Source: Clostridia bacterium
Lineage (GTDB): Bacteria; Bacillota; Clostridia; Acetivibrionales; DSM-27016
Reading direction: 5' to 3'
Assembly (NCBI GenBank): GCA_026414765.1
Contig: JAOAIJ010000021.1
Span: forward strand, 1 to 64,000
Length of the DNA: 64,000 nt
Shown here: positions 36,175 through 46,200 of the stretch, piece by piece
Position numbering within the stretch: position 1 is the first letter of the stretch
Layout of the letters: the number at the start of each line of letters is the position of its first letter
Notes under the pieces: model-generated
What the model saw: the letters and a program-made list of their open reading frames with translations, nothing else
Told to the model about the DNA's origin: nothing
Databases searched by the model: none
Position numbers and translations under genes: made by a program

Positions 36175-36249
36175 AAAGCGATAAAGGAAAGGGGGGAGAG
36201 AATGAGAAGTCTAAATTTTTATAAAAATGAAAAGGGAGGTTTTAAAGTA

Positions 36250-36717
36250 ATGGATTCTAAGAAGGTATTAAAAAGTAACAAAGGTTTTTCACTGGTAGAA
36301 TTAATGATTGTATTGGGGATACTGGCAATTATTGCTGTAATTAGTATAGTAGCCTTTGGTAATGTATTGGATAATAGTAGGCTGAAAGCGGATATGCAGC
36401 AGGCACAGAATATTGAAAAGGCAATACAGACATATATTTCCGAAACTGATGACTGGGATCTTTCCGGACTAGGAGTAGCAGATGGTGATGATACTGCTGA
36501 TGCTATAACTGCATTAGTAAACGGCGTTACACTTGATGTTGACGGAGATGGAGCAGTTGATGATCCTTGCGGACCTTATCTGGAAGATCCGGATGGTAAT
36601 GCAACTATACCTGCTCAAGGCCCAGGAAATGTCGGGTTTGCTTTAGCCGTAAATGCAGCAGATCAAACTGTTACATGCAGACCTGTAAATGCTGATCCAC
36701 TTATTGACATAACTTAA
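36250..36717 (+). CDS. pilA: Major type IV pilin (PilA-like)
   Basis: A 155-residue prepilin. A short basic leader ends KSNKG, followed by the cleavage and methylation motif G|FSLVELMIVLGILAI with glutamate at position 5 of the mature protein. The hydrophobic N-terminal helix continues to about residue 45. The globular part is acidic, with a DVDGDGAVDDPCGPYL segment (possible calcium site and half of a cysteine pair). GGGAGG lies about ten bases upstream. An in-frame ATG at 36202 also has a good ribosome site and would add 16 residues. As the first pilin after pilC it is the likely major subunit. Confidence 0.88.
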   Translation: MDSKKVLKSNKGFSLVELMIVLGILAIIAVISIVAFGNVLDNSRLKADMQQAQNIEKAIQTYISETDDWDLSGLGVADGDDTADAITALVNGVTLDVDGDGAVDDPCGPYLEDPDGNATIPAQGPGNVGFALAVNAADQTVTCRPVNADPLIDIT

Positions 36718-36724
36718 TAAACAC

Positions 36725-36755
36725 ATCCAACCCGGTTTTTTTGACCGGGTTGGAT
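36725..36755 (+). terminator. Strong intra-operon hairpin after the pilin gene
   Basis: A perfect 12-bp stem ATCCAACCCGGT/ACCGGGTTGGAT closes on seven bases. No T-run follows. It probably protects the pilin mRNA 3' end or acts as a partial terminator, giving more pilin than downstream products. Confidence 0.6.
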
Positions 36756-36772
36756 AATTGGTTTGAGGTCGT

Positions 36773-37258
36773 ATGAAAAACAATAAAAAGGGAATATCGC
36801 TCCCTGAAATCATGATATATTTTGCGTTAGTTGTTGTTGTGTCTCCTATAGTACTTTCAGTGTTTCTATCCTGTACGTCGGACTATAATACATCAACAAG
36901 ATACATACGCCAACAGGACAAAGTAATAGAAGCAACACATCTGATACGTAAGGATGTTGAATTTGCACAAGGAGTAATAGTGGACGAACCTAACAAAATT
37001 TTACACCTGACTTTTTATGATGGCACTGAAAGGTTTTGGAGGTTTGCGGGTAATGCCCTTGAGACAAGTACGGATGGGGTTATTTATACATCTGTAGTAG
37101 GTGAACTGGATACTTCAGGTATGGATAATAGTTTTAAAAGAATCGGCAATAGTCTGATTCTGAGGATACAGCCCCAAAAAACCAATATAAACAGAAGTAG
37201 AAACAGAAATATAGTTAATCCGATAATTACAGAGTTTTCTGTTAAGTATAAACAATAA
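36773..37258 (+). CDS. Minor pilin-like prepilin (PulJ/PilW type)
   Basis: A 161-residue protein with a short leader MKNNKKG and the prepilin motif G|ISLPEIMIYFALVVVV, keeping the glutamate at +5. A single cysteine lies just after the helix (FLSCTSDY). The rest is a small beta-rich domain ending in a basic segment. It is a probable minor pilin that initiates or modulates pilus assembly. It lies between the pilin hairpin and the pilN-like gene, and the ribosome site GAGGTCGT is modest, which fits a low-level product. Confidence 0.78.
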   Translation: MKNNKKGISLPEIMIYFALVVVVSPIVLSVFLSCTSDYNTSTRYIRQQDKVIEATHLIRKDVEFAQGVIVDEPNKILHLTFYDGTERFWRFAGNALETSTDGVIYTSVVGELDTSGMDNSFKRIGNSLILRIQPQKTNINRSRNRNIVNPIITEFSVKYKQ

Positions 37259-37281
37259 TGTCCTGAGGAGGTCATACTGCT

Positions 37282-37860
37282 GTGCGGGATATAAATCTTC
37301 TGCCTGAGGAAATCAGGCCTGGAAATGAAACTACTGAAAAAATCAAGGAAAAAGTCAAGGTATCCATATCGACAAAAACTATTATTATTGCAGCCTTAAC
37401 AATAGTTATCATGGTAGTCTTGATTTTGATTCCTATTATTTACATAAAAGCTGTAGATTTAAGCATAGCATCTGTAGATAGACAATTAAGCAATAAGGCA
37501 TATAAGGAAATAAAAGATATAAATGCAGAATTGATTGCTGCTAAAGCAGCTTTGGATTCCAAAAAGCAAATAATCAAGTCCGTAGACAAATACAGTTATC
37601 CGGTAAACGAAATTACTTCATCTTTAAGCAAAGTATCACCTAAGGGATTGGAAATTAACAGCGTAGAATATGATTCAAATTCTGTAATAATTACCGGGAA
37701 TGCAATGAGCAGCTTACAGGCCTCCGAATTTCTTATTAATGTTGACAGGCTGGAATTCCTAAGTGCAAATAATATGTTGGCAAATGTAACAATAGATAAA
37801 TCAAATTCCAGATGCAGGTTTGAATATACCTTCAATGTCGACAGAAAGGGTGGAAAATAG
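37282..37860 (+). CDS. PilN-like pilus assembly protein
   Basis: A 192-residue protein starting with the PilN hallmark RDINLLPEEIR, the cytoplasmic peptide that binds PilM. One membrane segment (about 32-55) and a periplasm-side coiled coil and ferredoxin-like region follow. A GTG start is used, with GGAGG upstream. It ends one base before the start of the PilO-like gene. Together PilM, PilN and PilO form the alignment complex. Confidence 0.87.
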   Translation: MRDINLLPEEIRPGNETTEKIKEKVKVSISTKTIIIAALTIVIMVVLILIPIIYIKAVDLSIASVDRQLSNKAYKEIKDINAELIAAKAALDSKKQIIKSVDKYSYPVNEITSSLSKVSPKGLEINSVEYDSNSVIITGNAMSSLQASEFLINVDRLEFLSANNMLANVTIDKSNSRCRFEYTFNVDRKGGK

Positions 37861-37861
37861 G

Positions 37862-39163
37862 ATGGCCCTTGGAAAAAGAGAAAAAATCCTGCTTGTTGTT
37901 TTAGGAATATTGATTTATGTATTGATTGCCGTTAAGTTTGTCTGGATTCCTATAATACCCAAAATATCTGAAAAGAATGACCAGCTGATAAAAATTACCA
38001 TGCAAAAACAAGCTCTTGATAATGACAGAAATAGCATAGAAAACAAGAAAAATGAGATTTCTGCCTTAAAAATAACTAATGAAAAAATCGGTTATCTATT
38101 AATGGATCAGGCCAATATTACGGATAGTATAGAGTATATAGAAAAGCTGTCTGCCCTTTTAGGCAGAGACCTTGAAGGAATAAATATACTGGCGCCCGTA
38201 GAGAGGTCATACTTTGAAAGCCTTGTTGACAGCAGTGATAAGAAAAACAGTAAGGATAAAACTGAAAAAACAAAAAAGGAAGCTGGGTTTAAGGGAACAA
38301 AATTTTATGAATTCGGAATTAGCTTTTCTACAAAACTTGATTACGCAAAAATAGTAGAACTTCTTAATTATCTTGAGTGCGGATCAAAAAAAGTACGGGT
38401 TTCATACTTCAAGATGATACCTTTTGAAGAGGAGAAAAAGGAAAAAGGAAAACAGCAAAAAAACGGCCTGCCTGATCTGGCAAAAGATATTGGCAAACAA
38501 ATAAATGATAAAGAGCTGATTAAAGAAATTGAAAGAATAATGGCAGAACTGGAGAAAAAAATAAATTCTGATAAAAAACTATTCCAGATAGATATGACAA
38601 TAAATCTGTATGCAATGAAAATAGGAACGATTGATAAATTATTTGAATACAGCAGGCATAAATTCAGTACTTATACATCTGGAAACGGGCTGCCTTATAT
38701 ACCTTCAAAAAAAGCAGCAGGTACAGCCTCATCTTTGGCAGGAAATACAGGAGGTTCTGATATTTCGATTTCACTGAATAGTTTCCTTACAGCAGGTGAT
38801 AACCTGAATATTTCAGGTATCAATAAAAGTAGTGAGTATCTGAGTGTTAAGACAAAGGAAAATAGTGATATCAGGGTTACTGTAAAAAGTTCATCTTATA
38901 GCATCGAAACAAGGGATAGCAATGGTAAACCTGTGAGAATTTCAGGGACAGTTCCTGCAAGGGATATTAACATCTCTATATCTGCTGATTTCCCTGCGGT
39001 AAAGGATAATAACAGTTTAGGTATGAACATAACTGTTGTGAATGATTCAGGAAGAAATCTGAATATTACATTGTCGGATAACTCAAGGAGAGTGAATCTG
39101 TACAATGAGAATGGATCTAACATATACTCAGGAAGCCCTATTGATAAAATATTTGTTAAGTAA
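37862..39163 (+). CDS. PilO-like pilus assembly protein with extended C-terminus
   Basis: A 433-residue protein. It has a short basic N-terminus, one membrane segment (about 10-30), a coiled coil (about 40-85) and a PilO-like core containing ISFSTKLDYAKIVELLNYLE. A lysine-rich insert follows near 190-245. The last 130 residues are serine- and asparagine-rich repeats of beta type that ordinary PilO (about 200 residues) lacks. The start at 37862 directly follows the pilN stop; translation is probably coupled. The extra domain suggests a Gram-positive-specific envelope contact. Confidence 0.72.
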   Translation: MALGKREKILLVVLGILIYVLIAVKFVWIPIIPKISEKNDQLIKITMQKQALDNDRNSIENKKNEISALKITNEKIGYLLMDQANITDSIEYIEKLSALLGRDLEGINILAPVERSYFESLVDSSDKKNSKDKTEKTKKEAGFKGTKFYEFGISFSTKLDYAKIVELLNYLECGSKKVRVSYFKMIPFEEEKKEKGKQQKNGLPDLAKDIGKQINDKELIKEIERIMAELEKKINSDKKLFQIDMTINLYAMKIGTIDKLFEYSRHKFSTYTSGNGLPYIPSKKAAGTASSLAGNTGGSDISISLNSFLTAGDNLNISGINKSSEYLSVKTKENSDIRVTVKSSSYSIETRDSNGKPVRISGTVPARDINISISADFPAVKDNNSLGMNITVVNDSGRNLNITLSDNSRRVNLYNENGSNIYSGSPIDKIFVK

Positions 39164-39175
39164 CAGGGTGATATA

Positions 39176-39691
39176 ATGTACAAACTCTATAGCAGCAAAA
39201 AAGGAATGACTCTTACTGAAGTTATGGTTTCTCTGGCGGTATTGGGAATATTATCGGTACCGCTTATGATGACATTTACAAATTCGATAATGGTTACCAA
39301 GCTCACCCAGGACCAGATTGAAGTAAATGCAATAACCAGGATAGTAAAAAAAACGGTGACCAATGCCGTAAAATATGCATATAGTCCCATAAAAACCTTT
39401 GATGCTGCTGCTAACGGTACAGCATATAATGCAACAGCCGATGGGGTTATACTTCGAGAGGATGCTACCGGCTTTAATAGTGGTGTAAATCTGATTATTA
39501 GTGATTCTGACGGAAATATATATAATAAATACGCGTTTAATGCAGAATTTGAGAGAGGTCCAAGGCCTCTTATCAATTATGACCCTGAATTTCCAAATAC
39601 CTGCCAGTATCTTGTAACAATCTTTAGAAATGATGCTAACAACAGGGTTGTAGCAAGGCTTAGGCTGGATATTAATTTGTTGGAGGATTAG
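39176..39691 (+). CDS. Minor prepilin (PilV/PulI type)
   Basis: A 171-residue prepilin. The leader MYKLYSSKKG is followed by G|MTLTEVMVSLAVLGIL with the +5 glutamate. A small extracellular domain with no cysteine pair follows. It begins 12 bases after the PilO-like gene. It is probably a minor pilin that acts with the 36773 product at the pilus tip. Confidence 0.8.
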   Translation: MYKLYSSKKGMTLTEVMVSLAVLGILSVPLMMTFTNSIMVTKLTQDQIEVNAITRIVKKTVTNAVKYAYSPIKTFDAAANGTAYNATADGVILREDATGFNSGVNLIISDSDGNIYNKYAFNAEFERGPRPLINYDPEFPNTCQYLVTIFRNDANNRVVARLRLDINLLED

Positions 39692-39737
39692 GATAATGTT
39701 TATTTTAGTTTAAGGGAATTTTATTGGGGGAGTATGA

Positions 39738-41972
39738 ATGTTTTTTGGCAAAATGAATAATAGAGGATCAACTTTGGCTACTGTACTTATCACTCTTACT
39801 GTATTGATAATACTTGGAACCGCATTAATAAATTCATCTTTATACAGCTATAAAACGAGCAAATTCCAACAGAATATAGAATTTGCACATTATGCTGCAC
39901 AATCAGGAATAGAGAAGGCATTTGATAGTATATACAGGCTCTGTGAAAATCCCGTTTTTACTAATGGTGTTCCACGACCGACAGATATGGATTTTGCCAA
40001 TAATGTAATAGAAAAGATAAAGGAGACGCTGGATACTTCATACGTTAATCCGGGTGATCCTTTCAAATATACTATCCCGGGGGGAGTAGAAATAACGGAT
40101 GAGGGTATAAACGCTGATGTCAGCATTAGCGATATAAGGCTAATAAATCAAAGCCTTGTTCCACCTGTTAATATAAAAATGAATATTACTATAGGTATAG
40201 TTGCCAATGGCTATTTTAAGAAAGGTATTTATAATTCCGGGATCAAGCCGGTGTACGCACAAAGGGAATTTGAAGTATTTCTGCCCACAGTTTTTGAGCT
40301 TAATGCTCCTATTTACAGTCTGGGTGACCTTGTAACAATGAATGGGATAAACGCATGGATTGGAGGAGATGTATATGTATGTGGCACTTCTCCGGAAGTT
40401 CCGGGTCAGGCAGAACAGTTTTATTATGGTGGGATTTATTCCAGGCTGAATTCAAGACTGACTATAAACGGTAATGTATACTGCAGGAGTCTGATAAGAA
40501 CAGGTAAGTACGATGATATAGTTGCAGGTGCGATAATTGATGATAACAGCGCCATACACATAACAAAAGATGCTATAGCGCAGAGTATACAGGCTTTTGG
40601 TAAAAATGACAGGATCGTTGTACATAACAACGCATATACTTACGATGATGTGGAAATGAATGGGGAAGATTCTATAATAGCTATAAACGGAAGCTACTTT
40701 GGCATTTCAAAAGGTATTGTACACCATGACGATTCAAGTGCTATTGTAAATAGCGCAGTAGTTCATTATCCTGGATCTGCAGCAGCAAAAAGATCTCGTA
40801 TTGTCATAAATGGTGATGTTTTGATAAACGGCGGAACTTTTAAATTTGATACTGACTTGGGCGCACAGGGACAAATTGAAGACGCTTCAATAGGATGGAG
40901 CCCTGGAACAAATCAGGCAATGTATAAGAATTTTAACTGGCTAGGAGGGACAGACTACCATAGTTGGTTAAGGGCAAACAGAAGCGATGTTACAGGTTTT
41001 GGGAACTTATTACAGATATGGCCAAAACAGACAGATATAGGTGCCTGGTTAGCTGATATAGATAACGTAAGGTCTCCAGGAGATTACAACAATATAACTG
41101 CAATTCCAACAGAAATAACGGGTTATTGCAACTATGAGATGGCAGCAAATGATGTGCTATATTTTATGGATAAATCCGACATAAGTGCTTCGGAAGTCAA
41201 GCCTCTAAATAACCTTGCAGGCTATACCATAGATAATGTCAGTGGTGTAGGAAGTAACTATTGGGACTACACTATGTGGGGAGGTTCATATGTCAATATG
41301 GTATCGGAAATGTTGGAACAAATAGGCGGACATTTGCTTCCTTTGACAGAAAAGTTTGTAAAAAGGGATTACAAATACTCACTGGGTAAAATTTTGAACA
41401 AGCCTGCTCCAGCTACTGGAAATATTACCGGTGGAGATAATCTTTTCACATTTTTACAGGGTAGGCTTAATAATATTTTTGCTCCAGGCAGTAGTTACTA
41501 TGTTGTTAACATCGATGATACAGTAGGAAATACTGAGCATAGCGAAAATTTAGGTGCAATTTTATCAGGAAAAGATATTACTAAAGATTATTTGATTATT
41601 AATAATGATCCTGAGGTAACACTTGAGATATCAAATAGCTTTAACGGTATTATTTTCAGTATGGGACGTGTATTGGTCAGAGGCGGAGCTTCGATTGATG
41701 GAGCTATAATTGCTTCTGGACGGGGATATGTAAACGGTTCCTTTAATGGATCTGCCGCTGAAAATATAGGGACAATGCCCGACATTGAGTGCAGAATTCC
41801 TAAGATCAGTGAAGATGGTACAGGAATAAACCTGATGGATAACGGCGATTTAGCCGGGATATGCTTTGAAGGTTCAGGTACAGCATCAGTATCCTTTCCT
41901 GGAAGAGTAGCACTATTTAACAGGTTTAGTTCTCAGGACACGATTTTTAATGCTTTAAGTTCCATACTTTAA
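39738..41972 (+). CDS. Large PilX-type pilus protein with beta-solenoid-like passenger
   Basis: A 744-residue protein. The N-terminus (MNNRGSTLATVLITLTVLIIL) is a PilX-type prepilin-like helix without the +5 glutamate, followed by FAHYAAQSGIEKAF, a classic PilX segment. The rest (about 190-744) is very long for a pilin. It has many short 'I.GNVY / VYVCG / AIIDDNSAIH'-type strands that resemble a beta-solenoid or polymer-like fold. Such proteins can cap pili or present an adhesive head. The ribosome site GGGGGAG lies five bases upstream of the ATG. Confidence 0.72.
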   Translation: MFFGKMNNRGSTLATVLITLTVLIILGTALINSSLYSYKTSKFQQNIEFAHYAAQSGIEKAFDSIYRLCENPVFTNGVPRPTDMDFANNVIEKIKETLDTSYVNPGDPFKYTIPGGVEITDEGINADVSISDIRLINQSLVPPVNIKMNITIGIVANGYFKKGIYNSGIKPVYAQREFEVFLPTVFELNAPIYSLGDLVTMNGINAWIGGDVYVCGTSPEVPGQAEQFYYGGIYSRLNSRLTINGNVYCRSLIRTGKYDDIVAGAIIDDNSAIHITKDAIAQSIQAFGKNDRIVVHNNAYTYDDVEMNGEDSIIAINGSYFGISKGIVHHDDSSAIVNSAVVHYPGSAAAKRSRIVINGDVLINGGTFKFDTDLGAQGQIEDASIGWSPGTNQAMYKNFNWLGGTDYHSWLRANRSDVTGFGNLLQIWPKQTDIGAWLADIDNVRSPGDYNNITAIPTEITGYCNYEMAANDVLYFMDKSDISASEVKPLNNLAGYTIDNVSGVGSNYWDYTMWGGSYVNMVSEMLEQIGGHLLPLTEKFVKRDYKYSLGKILNKPAPATGNITGGDNLFTFLQGRLNNIFAPGSSYYVVNIDDTVGNTEHSENLGAILSGKDITKDYLIINNDPEVTLEISNSFNGIIFSMGRVLVRGGASIDGAIIASGRGYVNGSFNGSAAENIGTMPDIECRIPKISEDGTGINLMDNGDLAGICFEGSGTASVSFPGRVALFNRFSSQDTIFNALSSIL

Positions 41973-41991
41973 AATCTTGAGGTGAAAATTG

Positions 41992-43260
41992 ATGACTGCA
42001 TTGTATAGAAAATTAATTGTCTTTATTTGTATTGTTTTGTTGGGTACTAATACTGCTTGTACTATGCCTTTTTCTTCAGCCGGCAAAGCTGTATCTGCAG
42101 ATAAAATCAAATCTGGAAAAAAGGAGATTTCTGCGGTGAGCAAGTTGGACACCGAAATGATAGAAAAAGTGATTTCTGATTATGTCCTTAAGCTGTATTC
42201 ACTTCCTATAGAGACAAGCACGCAGTGCAGTGTTAATGGGAATATACCATATGAATTAAGAAACTTTATGTCGTTACACACTTTGAAGCTGGCAGATTCT
42301 AATCCGGAAATAGGAATTCATATGCCAAGGTATGTGTCTTTAAATGGAGTAACTGCTATTGGGTACGAAATCCTTGCAAATGAAGGAAAAAAAGGCAGTC
42401 CTGAAGTGTTTGTGTTATGTACAGGGAAAAAAGGTGATATTGTTAGCTGCTATGTAAAGGTTGGATTAAGAGCAAAATGTATTCCTGATGACTTCTTTGA
42501 TAAGGTATTTAAACGTAATCCGCAAAGTTATGTCTATGAAAAAATGGGTTCTGTTGATGAATCTAAAGTAGATTATATAAAGGTACAGGCAAGGTATAAC
42601 GTTGAAGTGATAAAAGAGGATAAGGAATACAAGATATCAAAAATGACTGAAGCTGATTTGAAACCGGGAATAAAAAATAGGATATCTCGACATAATAATG
42701 AATTCATCATCCGCTTGCCATACCTCAGCATATCTGCTTTACCAATGGGAAATGTAAGCATAAACAGGGATGATGAGAAAGTATTCAATGAAGAAAAAAC
42801 AGTAATACAGTCATTTTTTGAGGGAATCGCACGAAGTGTTGATAATGAAAAATCAAATTTATTATACTTATCATGGACAAGCAATGATTATGCTAAATTA
42901 CTTGACTGCATAAAAAAGATTGAAGCTCTAAACGGAGAAAAGGGTAGGAAAATAAGTGACTTAATGGACATAAACAGCGAATATATGAGTAAATTTGAGT
43001 TCGAAGCTTTTCCACTTAGGTCAAATATGAGCAGCATAAAATCATTAAAAAATTTCAGGATTATGCCGCATCCCGGATACTCGGAAAAAAACAAAAAATA
43101 TATTGTAAATTTTGAAGCATCCGTAGAAAAAACTAATGGGATAAGCGGAGAAGAGCAACTATACAGATATGATTATTTTGTTACAGTCAACAGAATGGGT
43201 GATTCTGTAAAAGTAATTGAATTAAGACTCAATGAATGCTTTTGTATAAGCAGTTCTTAA
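41992..43260 (+). CDS. Secreted protein of unknown function in the pilus operon
   Basis: A 422-residue protein with a signal-peptide-like N-terminus (about 1-20, LIVFICIVLLGTNTAC). The cysteine near residue 20 could be a lipobox cysteine, although NTAC is a poor match. I recognise no domain; the remainder is alpha/beta with charged residues, so it is probably an extracytoplasmic soluble protein. The ATG at 41992 has GAGGTG seven bases upstream. It stands between the PilX-type gene and the giant repeat protein, 19 and 21 bases from each, so it is part of the pilus operon. Confidence 0.6.
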   Translation: MTALYRKLIVFICIVLLGTNTACTMPFSSAGKAVSADKIKSGKKEISAVSKLDTEMIEKVISDYVLKLYSLPIETSTQCSVNGNIPYELRNFMSLHTLKLADSNPEIGIHMPRYVSLNGVTAIGYEILANEGKKGSPEVFVLCTGKKGDIVSCYVKVGLRAKCIPDDFFDKVFKRNPQSYVYEKMGSVDESKVDYIKVQARYNVEVIKEDKEYKISKMTEADLKPGIKNRISRHNNEFIIRLPYLSISALPMGNVSINRDDEKVFNEEKTVIQSFFEGIARSVDNEKSNLLYLSWTSNDYAKLLDCIKKIEALNGEKGRKISDLMDINSEYMSKFEFEAFPLRSNMSSIKSLKNFRIMPHPGYSEKNKKYIVNFEASVEKTNGISGEEQLYRYDYFVTVNRMGDSVKVIELRLNECFCISSS

Positions 43261-43281
43261 ATATATTAAGGGGGGATTTGA

Positions 43282-46200
43282 GTGGGTAGTAGGAAAATGA
43301 AAAAGATGTTGGCGGTGATGCTGGTACTTTGTGTAATTTCGGGTATATGCATGCCCGCAAGCTTTGCAGAAGGTGTTGCAACGAGTGTAGCAAGCAATCT
43401 GCTTGGTGCAGACGTAGCTCAGATGATGTTCAACACAATGAAATCAGCATTGAAGGAAAAGGAAATATCACTGGCTGTAAAAAATCAAATCACAGCGTGG
43501 AAAACATTGGCAGATGTACCTGCTAACTTTTGGGCATATAACTATATGAGGGCTTATTATAATTATTTTAATAAGGAAAAGAGAAATGCCATTATCACCA
43601 GACAAGAATTTGCAATAGCAATGATTGGGTCAAAAAGACTTGACTATAATGCAAAAGGAAAAGTGTTTGCCAAGGATCCTTATCTTTTTAGCAGTGCCCC
43701 AATAAATTCTTTTGCCGATAAAGGCGAAGTTACTGATATATTTAAGTATTTTGTTGAATTAGCGCTTGAAAAGAATGTTCTAAATGGGGTCGAAAAAGAT
43801 GGTAAGAAGTATTTATATCCTGCAAGGGCAATAACAAAAGAAGAAGCTTTACAATTACTTGCAAATGTTTCTGCATGCAATGAGAATAATTTTATACCAA
43901 GTTCGACTAAGATAGCTGCACCAAGGATAACAGCTACGAAAAGAGATGTAAAAGTGGGTATATTGATTTTTGATAGTACTCAGTTTGCAAATAACCAGAC
44001 AGATGCAAATCCGGATTATACATTGTTTTATGCACTAGACAGAAACATCAATAAACCAATGGACTGGAATCTAATAAATCCGCATAACCCGGCAGGAACA
44101 TCAAAAAGTGATGCTAACGGGCTTGATACCAATGCAGCCGACCAGAGTGAAAGCCGTAAGGCTAAATTCAGATATTGGGAAGTAAAGCTAAGCGAACGTT
44201 CAGCAGATGAGTTGGCCAATGATTATGATGTTTTGTTTCAAACTTCTCATAAGACAATCACAATGAGTAATGCGGATAAGGAAAAAATCCAGAATTTTAT
44301 AAACAAGGGTGGACAAATGTGGTGGGAAAACTGTGACGGCTTGGTTGTAAACAACAATTTTGTCAGTTATGGGTTTGCTAATAATAATTACATAGATTCT
44401 ACTAATAGAATAAGATATGACCAGATTCCGGATGATATTAATAGTATACACCCCCTTCTGGATAACATCTACAGAGTGAACACTGATATAGTAACCTCCG
44501 GCACAAATTATTCACCAACACATACTGAAGTAACAAAGCTAGGAGATTTAAATGAATATAAAAAGCGTACCGCATACATTACAAATGTAAAAAGAACGCA
44601 AAATGAAGTAGTTGTTGTAAAAAACATAAATCCTTCAAACAAGGCACAGGACTTACCAAGTATCATATGTTCTACTTTAGGAAATGGCAGGTTGATTGTT
44701 TCTGCAAATGATATTGCCTGTGGTATTTGTGATATTGTCAATGGTGGCGGCAATGGAGTGGAAGACTACAAATTCAGCTATAATCTTATTGGCTGGATGT
44801 CCAAGGTTGCAGTTGATTTTGGTGAAATGGAAGGTAAGACATGGGAGAACATAAACCCGACTGAAATTTCACTTGTAGCAACTGTTACTAATCTTGGGGG
44901 GAAAATGAAAGACTATATGCTGACACCTGTTGTAGGTAATGGGTGGAATTTGATTCCTTCAACCTCATACATAGTAGATAACAAAACGCTGATAGAAAAT
45001 TACGGTCAAGAAGTAATTGGTTTTTCCGGATACCCCAAAATAATACGATTGGCATCAAATGAGTCTGTAAACATCACATATACACTGAAAGTCAATGGAG
45101 AAATGAAGGAAAATACAGAATATAAATTTGAAATACAAGCCAAGGCACAGGGAGACCAGAGGGATACAGATAAGTCTGAATATAAACTATCTGTTGCTAA
45201 TGTACCACTGAATCCGCCTATTTTATCATATGATCCAATCAATGAACAGGTGGATAGCAGGACAGATTATTGTTTAAAGACATATGTAGATGTAGAGATT
45301 CCTTCTCCGCTTTCAGATGACAGTATCGTATCACCTCCTATTGATACATATGAAATGTATATTGATTTATACAGGCTAAATCTTGATGGAAGCAATAAGC
45401 GGCAACTGGTACCGGAGAAGATAATAGCAGGAAACCTGAAATCACAGGCTTCCAGTATAGGTGAAAAAGATTATAAAATATTAGTAAGTGATAGCTTACT
45501 ATCGACAGAGGGATTAACCGGTGTTACCACTGAAAGTTATATTGAAGGTAGTCGGTTAAAGATAATTGCAAGAAACGTACAATTTAGCAAGTCAGGTCAA
45601 ACATTAAAGTTAAGAATAGATCTTGCAAGATTAATAAATGGGTATAAGTACGAGGTTAGTGCTTATACAAGGAGATTAAGGGATAACAAAACATCCGAGA
45701 CAAACGATGAACTTAAACCGAAAGTACGTTTCGATATTAATTATGGATATAATAATCCGGCAATATCAAAACTTGAGGAATTCAACTGGACTGTCAACAG
45801 TGTAAAAATCGAGTTGTCTTATTCTATACCTCAATATTCGGATATCTATTCATTGGGAAAAGCGGAAAGCAACAGAATTGAAGTTTATAGAACTAATGGT
45901 GAGTTGGAGACTATAGTTGATTCAACAAACTTGATCAAAGAGACAGAGGGCACGATTAATGGCACTTGGTTGACAAAGGCTTTAGATTCAAGATATAAGT
46001 ACTATGCCCGAATAATTACATCAAGCTCTGCGCTTGATCAAACAAGAAATGCGGAATTGATTGCTTTTGTTCCATTACATGACCCCAGATTTACACTGGA
46101 TGCAGGTACCACTGAAGTAGATAGTGCAGAGGATTACTGCGTAGAATCTTTTATTGATGTAAATATACCGTCGCCAATGGTTTCTAATAATGCAAGTGCT

